Assembly: GCA_964512765.1 (NCBI GenBank)
Contig: CAZEKF010000007.1
Span: forward strand, 18,926 to 82,925
Length of the DNA: 64,000 nucleotides
Reading direction: 5' to 3'
DNA from: GW2011-AR15 sp964512765
GTDB taxonomy: Archaea; Nanobdellota; Nanobdellia; Woesearchaeales; GW2011-AR15
The notes under the pieces are model-generated. The model was not told the origin of the DNA. It saw nothing but the letters and a program-made list of their open reading frames with translations, and did not search any database. Every line of letters starts with the position of its first letter. The first letter of the stretch is position 1. Made by a program: the position numbers and the translations under genes. Of this stretch, positions 57,721-64,000 are shown piece after piece.

Positions 57721-57731
57721 TTTTTATATAA
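57721..57731 (+). promoter_or_regulatory. TATA box of the ATP-grasp-like gene
   Basis: TTTTTATATAA ends about 20 nt before the ATG at 57751 and no Shine-Dalgarno sequence follows, consistent with a leaderless transcript. Confidence 0.55.
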
Positions 57732-57750
57732 CATTAAGTTCTCTGTCCAA

Positions 57751-58821
57751 ATGTTATTTTTTTGTAGTTTTGAAGATGCAATAACTCAATTAACAAGAAG
57801 TAAACTAATCGGACCAAATAAAAGAGCTTTATTAATTCCACATTATTCGTTTATAGAAACCAAATCAGAAGAAATATTTGAAAGATCTCCATCGCCTGAA
57901 GAATTTGTTATGCAGATGTATGGATTCTATGAATCCATGTCTAACGATGGTTTAGATGTTTTAGTACCCTCTTTATTAGGAACTTATGCAGGTACAGGTT
58001 TTAGGGATGAATACCTTACAACACATACTAATACAATACCTAGATTAACTTTAGATCATGATTTGGAATTAGATGAAATTGAATCACTATTTGTTGATAT
58101 AAGTTTAGATTATCCAAGAATGTTAATCAGAAAAATCCCTTCATCACATGGGGGTGATTCCATTAGAGTCTTTATGTTTCAAGAAAGGATTAAAGAACCG
58201 TCTATTCTATTAGAAGAAATAGTAATAGAACCTTTTATTTATGCACCTTATTTAGACGGTCATCAAAGAGATTATAGAATTGTTTTTATTGGTAACGAAA
58301 TTGGACTATTTTATGAGAGAAAAGCAAGGTTACCATTGCTTGATGAAAAAAGAAGATTAATCGAATCTCCACCCTCATTACAAAGAGTATTAACTAATCA
58401 ACGGCAAGGTGGTTTATCAACAGTCCTAGATCATTCACGAGATTCCGATATTCTACAATTTGCTAGACATGTTTGGGAAACATATAAAAAAGCAGAAATT
58501 GAATTTAGGCATAGGTATGGATTCAATGAAGGTTTTCCTAATATTAAACTATTAGGTATTGATGTAATGCAACATGAAGATGGTACGCCTGTATTAGGAG
58601 AAGTACATTCTCTTCCCGATTTTAGAGATGTTCCTGGTGTTCATAATATAGGAACAAGTTTAATGTCACAACAATCAATTTTAGATTTATATGATATAAT
58701 CTTACTTCCTTTAATCAATGATGCAATTCCTGGAGAATTTCAAAGTATTGTTGACAAACAAAAAGAGTTTAAGATTCAAATTGAAACATATAATACTCCA
58801 TATACTATTGTATATCTTTAA
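57751..58821 (+). CDS. ATP-grasp-like protein of unknown specificity
   Basis: A 356-residue protein. The segment YLDGHQRDYRIVFIGNEIGL then YERKARLP resembles the ATP-grasp ligase central strands ('D-x-R-h-h-h-h-x-x-x-x-A'), and IKLLGIDVMQHEDGTPVLGE with VHSLPDF resembles the metal-binding 'D-h-h-x-x-x-x-G-x-x-h-h-E-x-N' segment, though Asn is not clear. A Lys at MLIRKIPSSHGGDSIRVF could contact ATP. Substrate and pathway are unknown. It overlaps the convergent JAMM gene by 4 nt. Confidence 0.55.
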   Translation: MLFFCSFEDAITQLTRSKLIGPNKRALLIPHYSFIETKSEEIFERSPSPEEFVMQMYGFYESMSNDGLDVLVPSLLGTYAGTGFRDEYLTTHTNTIPRLTLDHDLELDEIESLFVDISLDYPRMLIRKIPSSHGGDSIRVFMFQERIKEPSILLEEIVIEPFIYAPYLDGHQRDYRIVFIGNEIGLFYERKARLPLLDEKRRLIESPPSLQRVLTNQRQGGLSTVLDHSRDSDILQFARHVWETYKKAEIEFRHRYGFNEGFPNIKLLGIDVMQHEDGTPVLGEVHSLPDFRDVPGVHNIGTSLMSQQSILDLYDIILLPLINDAIPGEFQSIVDKQKEFKIQIETYNTPYTIVYL

Positions 58822-59375
58822 TACCCAAAAAAACTCAACCTGGTTTCACCGCACATCAAACCAATGATTGGATCTGGATTAATTCTGTTGAATTGATTAT
58901 AAGAAACAATATCTTGCTCAGAAAAAATACATCTCAAAGGCGGGTGACTGTGCAATGATATGATTGTCTCATTATTACAAACCTGTGAGTGAACTGAATA
59001 AACATCTTGACTATATATCTTAGGCATGTACAGTCCAGTAACGTAATAACTATTTTCTTGTTTATGTCCTGTTAAACATACTTTAAACTCGTGCTTTCTG
59101 TTAGTGTCATAAATATAACCCAAGTCATTCCATATAGTTTCATTAAAAATAACTTTGCCGCCAAATTTCAAATCAAAAGTATAATCTTCATTCAAGTTTG
59201 AACTAACAATTTTACCAGAAAAAAAGGAAATTAAATGATATCCTGTGTTAGTGTTCACTATCAAAAGTAATACAAGTATCAAAGCAATAATGATTATGTA
59301 TGCTTTTTTTATAATTCTAAGTATTTTACTATCTTCTTTTATTTCCTCTTGAATGTCTTTAATATCCTTATCCAT
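58818..59375 (-). CDS. membrane-anchored JAMM/MPN+ metalloprotease-like protein
   Basis: A 185-residue protein with one transmembrane helix (about residues 24-43) and an extracytoplasmic JAB/MPN domain. An upstream Glu lies in KHEFKVCLTGHK, and the metal site is SLHSHPPLRCIFSEQDIVSY, i.e. H-x-H-x7-S-x2-D, the complete JAMM signature. JAMM enzymes cleave isopeptide or peptide bonds; the target is unknown, and the ectodomain placement is unusual for a family better known for cytoplasmic SAMP/ubiquitin removal. Confidence 0.75.
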   Translation of the reverse strand: MDKDIKDIQEEIKEDSKILRIIKKAYIIIIALILVLLLIVNTNTGYHLISFFSGKIVSSNLNEDYTFDLKFGGKVIFNETIWNDLGYIYDTNRKHEFKVCLTGHKQENSYYVTGLYMPKIYSQDVYSVHSQVCNNETIISLHSHPPLRCIFSEQDIVSYNQFNRINPDPIIGLMCGETRLSFFGY

Positions 59376-59427
59376 TCAAAGTTGGCATATAACAAATTAT
59401 ATAAATTTATTTTTTATCTAATAAATC

Positions 59428-59982
59428 ATGAAATTAGTAGCATTAGTAGGCATGACTGGTTCTGGCAAAACTGAAATTTCTAATTTAATTAAAGAAAAGG
59501 GTTTCATTAGGATACGATTTGGAGATATAACAGATGAGATCTTAGAACAAAAAGGCCTTGCATTAAACGAAGATAATGAAAGATCTTTCAGGGAAAATAT
59601 TAGAAAAGAACATGGCATGGCAGCTTACGCTAAACTTAACCTTGAAAAAATACAAAATGCTTTGAAAACAAAAAGCGTTGTCATAGACGGACTGTACAGT
59701 TGGGAAGAGTATCTTTATTTAAAAGAAAAATTGCCTAAAATCATCATTGTTGCGGTTTATTCTTCACCTAAACAAAGGTATGAAAGATTAGAAAACAGAA
59801 AAGTAAGGCCGTTGACAAAAGAACAATCTAGCACACGCGATGTTAAAGAAATTAAGAATCTTAACAAAGCACCGCCGATTGCAATGGCAGATTATACAAT
59901 ACTGAACGTTGGGACAATGTTTGACTTGGAAAATAATGTTAGTAAATTCATGGAATGGTTGAATCAAAATGAAAAGGCCTAG
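59428..59982 (+). CDS. UPF0200/dephospho-CoA kinase-like P-loop NTPase
   Basis: A 184-residue kinase-like protein with Walker A ALVGMTGSGKTEIS, a LID-like region RYERLENRKVRPLT and KSVVIDGLYSWEEYLYLKEK as the Walker B-like region. Archaeal UPF0200 proteins are annotated as dephospho-CoA kinase-related or AAA family, the real substrate being uncertain. It is divergent from the JAMM gene and overlaps the deaminase gene by 14 nt, suggesting a nucleotide-related role. Confidence 0.8.
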   Translation: MKLVALVGMTGSGKTEISNLIKEKGFIRIRFGDITDEILEQKGLALNEDNERSFRENIRKEHGMAAYAKLNLEKIQNALKTKSVVIDGLYSWEEYLYLKEKLPKIIIVAVYSSPKQRYERLENRKVRPLTKEQSSTRDVKEIKNLNKAPPIAMADYTILNVGTMFDLENNVSKFMEWLNQNEKA

Positions 59983-60445
59983 CTGGGACGAATATTTTAT
60001 AGAGATTTCAAAAACAGTGGCAAAACGTGCTACATGTGATAGAGGTAGATCTGGATGTGTAATTGCAAAAAACAAACAGGTTTTAGTTTCTGGATATGTT
60101 GGAAGTCCAAAAGGATTAGCTCATTGTGATGATGTCGGACATCAAATGAAAACTGTTAAGCATGAAGATGGTACAGAATCACAACATTGTGTAAGAACAA
60201 CACATGCTGAACAAAACGCAATATGCCAGGCTGCTAAACTAGGCATTCCAATTGAAGGTGCAACATTATACTGTAAAATGACACCGTGTACTGTCTGCGC
60301 GAAAATGATTATCAATGCTGGCATTAAAAGAGTTGTTTGCGAGAAAAAGTATCATGCTGGCGAAGAAACAGAAAAAATGTTCTTAGGTGCAGGTGTTGAA
60401 CTTAAAATAATAAAAGATGAAGTACAGAAATATCTTGATCAATAA
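59969..60445 (+). CDS. dCMP deaminase / ComEB-family zinc deaminase
   Basis: The 158-residue deaminase carries RTTHAEQNAICQAAKLG (H-A-E with the catalytic Glu and zinc His) and KMTPCTVCAKMIINAGI (PCxxC zinc Cys). An early SWDEYFIEISKTVAKRATCD and GYVGSPKGLAHCDDVG match dCMP deaminase. It converts dCMP to dUMP for thymidylate synthesis. It is cotranscribed with the preceding P-loop NTPase and its end overlaps the convergent DUF167 gene by 7 nt. Confidence 0.92.
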   Translation: MKRPSWDEYFIEISKTVAKRATCDRGRSGCVIAKNKQVLVSGYVGSPKGLAHCDDVGHQMKTVKHEDGTESQHCVRTTHAEQNAICQAAKLGIPIEGATLYCKMTPCTVCAKMIINAGIKRVVCEKKYHAGEETEKMFLGAGVELKIIKDEVQKYLDQ

Positions 60446-60678
60446 AATTTAAGCAATTTTTTCTTACTTGATAACCCTGAAACAATCTTAACTTGTTTTT
60501 TTGTTAACTTACTAAAAAACTTAATAACCTCAATATTTGCTTTATTGTTCTCCGGAGGTGCTTTGATTTCTACAATCAATGCTTTTCGATTGTAGCAATA
60601 ATTAATTATTTTGTTTTTTGAAGAGTTTGGTTTAACAGTAATTGTTAATGTGTTGTTTTTAATGTGTTTTTCTAACAT
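60439..60678 (-). CDS. DUF167 (YggU)-family protein
   Basis: A 79-residue protein: LTITVKPNSSKNKIIN, ALIVEIKAPPENNKANIEVI and KFFSKLTKKQVKIVSGLSSK. These are the conserved strands and 'AP-P-x-x-x-KAN' motif of DUF167/YggU, a small alpha/beta protein of unknown function. Length is normal. Confidence 0.9.
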   Translation of the reverse strand: MLEKHIKNNTLTITVKPNSSKNKIINYCYNRKALIVEIKAPPENNKANIEVIKFFSKLTKKQVKIVSGLSSKKKLLKFY

Positions 60679-60756
60679 CGTACGAGGTTCTTAAGGTGTT
60701 CAAGCAAAGCTTGGACTTTCCGAATGTAAATGAGGATTGGTGTCCCCTTAATAAAT
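60679..60756. other. structured intergenic sequence between PHP and DUF167 genes
   Basis: The 78-bp gap is less AT-rich than its surroundings. It contains GTTCAAGC-AAA-GCTTGGAC (one mismatch) enclosed by TTAAGG and CCTTAA. On the minus strand one frame is open through most of it (ILIYIRKVQALLEHLKNLVR) but has no start codon. It may be a small hairpin RNA, a repeat of another type, or a gene scar. Confidence 0.3.
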
Positions 60757-61527
60757 TTACTTTTTAACTATATTTTTAAGAATGTTTAATCCAAAATAAT
60801 AATATTCTGACCATTTGCCGTGTTTTGCTTCCTGGCCAATTACATAATTTTTCTTTTTCTTAATATTGTCTAAAAAGTCTTTAACTGTTTCAGCTTTTGA
60901 ACATGTTAACACACTGCCTAATCTATAAATTGAATGACCGTCACTGCCTCCAGTAAAGCCTTTATTATTTGAATTAATATAATCAGCAGCTTTAATATTC
61001 AATTTTCTTGCATTTCCACCGTTGATCGCTTCAAAAAGGTCCAATTTTGCTAGTTGTCCCTCATACTTATTAAAAATATTTTTGTTACCCTTTCTCATTA
61101 TATACCCAAACGGATGTGCAACTGAAGTTACACAGTTATACTTTTTTGAAAGAAGAATTAAGTTTTTCAAAGGAATAATTGAATAATATTTATGAAAAAC
61201 TTTCCTTCTATTCGGAACAATCTCTTTATTAAAAAACTCTTTTAACTCATTTAATTCGTAAAAATAAAACAATAAATCAAGATTTTCTTTTGAATTAACT
61301 TCAACAGCAGGAATAATAAAATCTGATTTGTTTTTTTTCTTAAACGCTTCAATTACACCAGAAATCTCGTTATGATCTGTTATTGCAACACCAATGTTTA
61401 ATTTTCTGATTTTTCTTAATATTTGGTCAATTGTTGCTGCACCATCACTATGTATTGTATGGAAATGCATATCTACGCATTTATACCCTGGCCTTGTTCT
61501 AGGTTTCTCAAACATTATAGAATTCAT
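60757..61527 (-). CDS. PHP-domain metal-dependent phosphoesterase
   Basis: A 256-residue protein. CVDMHFHTIHSDGAATIDQI (HxHxxxSDG), GVAITDHNEISGVIEA (TDHN), IIPAVEVNSKENLDLLFYF and VTSVAHPFGYIMRKG, then FTGGSDGHSIYRLGSV supply the metal ligands of a PHP domain. Relatives include RNase AM-type and polymerase-associated phosphatases. It overlaps the TFS gene upstream by 4 nt. Confidence 0.9.
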   Translation of the reverse strand: MNSIMFEKPRTRPGYKCVDMHFHTIHSDGAATIDQILRKIRKLNIGVAITDHNEISGVIEAFKKKNKSDFIIPAVEVNSKENLDLLFYFYELNELKEFFNKEIVPNRRKVFHKYYSIIPLKNLILLSKKYNCVTSVAHPFGYIMRKGNKNIFNKYEGQLAKLDLFEAINGGNARKLNIKAADYINSNNKGFTGGSDGHSIYRLGSVLTCSKAETVKDFLDNIKKKKNYVIGQEAKHGKWSEYYYFGLNILKNIVKK

Positions 61528-61841
61528 TTATAATCGCGCCAGATATGCTTACATTTCTCACATTTCAAAAATTTTGTGGCTGGCTCATCTGATGCCCTGG
61601 TTTGGATTTCGTAATAATACGCTTTTTTATGTCCGCATTTATCGCATTCAACATCATCAGTTAAAGGATACACTTCAAAATCATCGTCAATTGCTTCAAT
61701 TTCTTTTTTTGCATCTAAAGTTTCTTTTATTTCAAGTTTTTCAGCTTTTTTATCCTTGTAACCGCATGAACATACCATTATTGTTTTTCCTGACTCTTTC
61801 TTCGGCGTCATTATTGAGCCGCATTTTGGACAAAATATCAT
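61524..61841 (-). CDS. tfs: transcription factor S (TFIIS/RPB9-like)
   Basis: A 105-residue protein with two zinc ribbons: MIFCPKCGSIMTPKKE with VCSCGYK, and ECDKCGHKKAYYYEIQTRAS with DEPATKFLKCEKCKHIWRDY. The Asp-Glu after the second Cys pair (RASDEP) is the catalytic acidic hairpin that stimulates RNA cleavage by backtracked polymerase. It is 5 nt downstream of the signal peptidase gene. Confidence 0.95.
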   Translation of the reverse strand: MIFCPKCGSIMTPKKESGKTIMVCSCGYKDKKAEKLEIKETLDAKKEIEAIDDDFEVYPLTDDVECDKCGHKKAYYYEIQTRASDEPATKFLKCEKCKHIWRDYK

Positions 61842-61846
61842 TTTTC

Positions 61847-62578
61847 TTAATTAAACAATTTACCTATTGTTTTATCTAAACCTAATATATTTAATAATTC
61901 CACAAACCATATTTTAATGTTTCCTAAAAACGGTATCCTGAACACAGCTTTACCAATAATTTGGTCTTGCTTTATATTTGACTCAAAAACATAACTAGCT
62001 TTGTTATGGTCCCCTTTAGTCCTAAAATGATAATCATCATCATACGCTTTGTTAATTACTCTGTGAATAATAGGATCTTTTTGATGTGACATAAAAACTA
62101 TAACGTCTCCTATTTCAATTTTTTCAGGTTTTTTACCTACCAAGACAATAATGTCTCCTGTGTTAAACCCGTTCTTAAACGAGTATGTTTCAAAATCTGA
62201 TTGTGTAATGTTATAATCTGTATAAAAACTACCACAAATGTCCCAAAATTTGTCTAATGTAACTTTAACTTTCTCATCAAACATGCTCCCGCAGATCTCA
62301 TAATGTTCTTTATCATATTCAACGCACACTTTTACGCCGTTATCATAAGTTTCTTGCCTTAAACAAGGATGTGTTGTTTTATGTTCCATGCTGCCTGAAA
62401 CAACTGCCACAACAGGATGTGACGTTCCCAATAATAAACCTAGTCCTGGGTATATAACAAACTTAATCAAGATAAAAGCTAGAACAATGTTAACTATCCA
62501 GCTTAATGCAGAATCATCTTCCCAAATAAAGTACCATATTTTTCCCCAAGTTGTTTCTGGTTTCTTTTTCTTATCCAT
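61847..62578 (-). CDS. signal peptidase I, archaeal/ER type
   Basis: A 243-residue enzyme. A transmembrane helix (SWIVNIVLAFILIKFVIYPG) precedes PVVAVVSGSMEHKTTHPC with the catalytic Ser, and DPIIHRVINKAYDDDYHFRT carries the catalytic His of the Ser-His type, followed by KGDHNKA. GDIIVLVGKKPEKIEIGDVI is box C-like. An inserted region of about 60 residues between Ser and His boxes (with several Cys) is longer than usual. It removes Sec/Tat signal peptides at the outer face. Confidence 0.9.
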   Translation of the reverse strand: MDKKKKPETTWGKIWYFIWEDDSALSWIVNIVLAFILIKFVIYPGLGLLLGTSHPVVAVVSGSMEHKTTHPCLRQETYDNGVKVCVEYDKEHYEICGSMFDEKVKVTLDKFWDICGSFYTDYNITQSDFETYSFKNGFNTGDIIVLVGKKPEKIEIGDVIVFMSHQKDPIIHRVINKAYDDDYHFRTKGDHNKASYVFESNIKQDQIIGKAVFRIPFLGNIKIWFVELLNILGLDKTIGKLFN

Positions 62579-62644
62579 AATAATGCCAATGCAAGAAATG
62601 TAGTTATTTAAAAGTTTGTTTTTTCAATAGAAATATACCCAGAA

Positions 62645-64000
62645 CTAAACTCTATATATCATTCCTCTTAACCCATTAGATACCATTTCTATTTTATAAG
62701 GTGTTACTAAAAGTCTTGAAGCGTTTTTGCCTTTGGCTTTTTTAAAGCTCAATTTTTCATTTATACCTGGTGCACCCATAACAGCTGAATCCTGCAAGAA
62801 CATTTCACTATGGAATCCTGCATGCATCATTGTTGAAAGTTCAAGATGATGTGTAGCAAATGAAACTGCATTATCTGAAAGAAGACCTTGAAAATAAGGA
62901 TTTTTTTGAAGTCTCTCAACTAGAATTCTATTAACATATTCATTGGGACCTGTAAAAACAATAAAAGGTTCTTGAAGATCTTCAAAATAATATTGTTCTT
63001 CTTCAGTTAGCAAATCTCCTTGACATTTGTATAATCTACCTTGAATATGGAATGGTTTGTTAACAAAAGGTTGAGACCTTCTTAAGAATGAAGAATGAGT
63101 GAATTCTATTTTTTTTTCGGGATCATAGACTTTATTCATTGGATCAAGTTGTGTTAAATACAACTTATCTCCATCTACATAATATTCTATTTTAATAGGG
63201 AAACCTAATTCATTTTCAATTGTTTTAGCAACTTCCTCTAATTTTGTTAAAGTTTCAACATTATGAGGTGAACGAACACCATTAACTAAACATGTATTGT
63301 TAAGCCAATGTTTTCTTATGTAAGCTCTACTTTTCTTTGTTGACAATGTTCCAATTCCAGGCAAAACAAGTTCTTTAGGAGATTGGCCAGAAAAGGTTTT
63401 TCTAACAACAATTGGGTTACCATCTCTCATCTCTACATATATTGAATTATTACCTTTTGAAATCGCATCGCCTTGACCTAATGTAGATTCAATAATAGTT
63501 CTGTTTTGTGTATCATTTATAACAGAAGAAAGGATTGTGCCTGAAGAAGTTGGATATATAAAAGGATGAGCCATTGGGTGATAGTCAATCTCATCAGGAA
63601 ACATGCCCATGTTTTTCCTTAATAGAAAATCAAAAACATTGATTAAAAAAGCATCTGCATTGGCTACTTTAACATCTACAAACGGCGAAATAAATCTGTG
63701 TGAAGATAATAAACCACTCGGGCCACCGAATTCATAATCTGCATTACTTCTCCAAAACAAAAGAGGTAAGTCTGTAATAATAGGATAGATTGCTTTGTAA
63801 AGTGATAATACATCATCTGAAAGCTGTAAAGCATACACAGGGTTTGAAGCAAAATCACTTCGCATATCTCCTTCTAATAAGTGTTTATACATGAACTCTT
63901 CACAAAGTTTAACAATTCTCTTTGGAATTTCAAAATCCTCTACAACATTCACATCTTGAAAAACTGATTTACTTGAATAATTATCAATAATTGCCCTAAT
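62645..64000 (-). CDS. PPDK/PEP-synthase N-terminal (ATP-binding) domain-like protein, 5' truncated by window
   Basis: The frame is open to the window end; 452 codons are visible. LLFWRSNADYEFGGPSGLLS corresponds to the ATP-binding 'RSSA-x-ED' region, IIESTLGQGDAISKGNNSIY to 'GLG-E-x-x-V-x-G', and IENELGFPIKIEYYVDGDKL, YLTQLDP to the 'FG-P-x-DIEWA-x-D-x-x-L-x-h-x-Q-x-RP' end. This is the ATP-grasp part of PPDK/PEP synthase. A phosphohistidine domain and PEP domain do not follow; instead the C-terminal 170 residues are unlike the enzymes. It may be a stand-alone ATP-grasp enzyme. A GTG at 63952 is only the first internal start. Confidence 0.6.
   Translation of the reverse strand: MRAIIDNYSSKSVFQDVNVVEDFEIPKRIVKLCEEFMYKHLLEGDMRSDFASNPVYALQLSDDVLSLYKAIYPIITDLPLLFWRSNADYEFGGPSGLLSSHRFISPFVDVKVANADAFLINVFDFLLRKNMGMFPDEIDYHPMAHPFIYPTSSGTILSSVINDTQNRTIIESTLGQGDAISKGNNSIYVEMRDGNPIVVRKTFSGQSPKELVLPGIGTLSTKKSRAYIRKHWLNNTCLVNGVRSPHNVETLTKLEEVAKTIENELGFPIKIEYYVDGDKLYLTQLDPMNKVYDPEKKIEFTHSSFLRRSQPFVNKPFHIQGRLYKCQGDLLTEEEQYYFEDLQEPFIVFTGPNEYVNRILVERLQKNPYFQGLLSDNAVSFATHHLELSTMMHAGFHSEMFLQDSAVMGAPGINEKLSFKKAKGKNASRLLVTPYKIEMVSNGLRGMIYRV

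Noticed and set aside
1..64000. rRNA, tRNA, SRP or RNase P RNA genes
   Set aside because: No GC-rich structured stretch of the required length or any cloverleaf was found by eye; a tRNAscan or Infernal run would be decisive.

Overview
The window looks like a chromosomal segment of an archaeon. Evidence: ribosomal proteins L35Ae, S24e, S27ae, L1, L10 (P0) and L12 (P1); RNA polymerase subunit Rpo7 with Spt4; a TFS-like transcript factor; an archaeal TrmI; a Rad50 with zinc hook; a class III (archaellin/pilin) signal peptide; an ER-type (Ser-His) signal peptidase; and TATA boxes about 25 nt upstream of many start codons, so many first genes are probably leaderless. The sequence is strongly AT-rich, genes are short and tightly packed, and a group 3b [NiFe] hydrogenase sits beside an L-lactate dehydrogenase. 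A fermentative DPANN lineage such as Woesearchaeota fits best, but that is inference.

Layout. 0.3-9.7 kb: TctA-like permease, DnaJ, RBBP9-like hydrolase, Rad50, a beta-lactamase-fold hydrolase, a gene with an apparent frameshift, L35Ae, a pilin-like protein. 9.7-11.8 kb (minus): two HIT proteins that both lack the middle histidine, and small unknown proteins. 12-13.8 kb: an irregular, gene-poor stretch with a tautomerase gene split by two palindromic insertions, repeated operator-like motifs, a GC-rich 20-bp palindrome and a winged-helix-like regulator. 13.8-19.4 kb: GNAT and methyltransferase, DUF58-MoxR, a receiver gene with an in-frame TGA, a double Lrp/AsnC regulator. 19.4-25.1 kb: accessory block with a NitT/TauT-type ABC importer, an AhpD-like protein, three tandem PIN proteins behind a 35-residue ORF, and a matrixin-like protease; a 13-bp direct repeat lies at both edges. 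25.2-31.1 kb: translation and transcription core (L1-L10-L12; PIN-Rpo7-CBS-Spt4-S24e-S27ae). 31.1-38.8 kb: HicB/HicA pair, small conserved proteins, a VWA (Bat-like) membrane operon, TrmI. 39-46.8 kb: MNT-HEPN pair, then a copper/thiol cluster (CopA, DUF2318 lipoprotein, thioredoxin-like lipoprotein, an HMA-SafE-cupredoxin fusion, a CopZ-like HMA protein, a membrane-anchored wHTH protein) divergent from a DsbA-like protein. 46.8-57.7 kb: hydrogenase maturation (HypA, HypC, protease), HydBGDA and LDH. 57.7-64 kb: ATP-grasp-like protein, membrane JAMM protein, kinase-like NTPase, dCMP deaminase, PHP phosphoesterase, TFS, signal peptidase, and a PPDK/PEP-synthase-like N-terminal domain protein cut by the window end.

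Working together. MoxR and DUF58 (15.4-17.2 kb) belong functionally with the VWA membrane proteins at 32.6-38.0 kb, although they are 15 kb apart. The hydrogenase with NAD(P)-binding HydG and the LDH suggest disposal of fermentation electrons as H2 and lactate. The copper cluster combines export, chaperoning and extracytoplasmic thiol chemistry.

The most unusual feature is a family of paired-hairpin palindromic repeats: two copies inside the tautomerase gene (63 and 75 nt, both multiples of three), one across the rpo7 stop codon, and one between hydG and hydD. Removing the two tautomerase insertions restores a 61-residue protein of normal family length.
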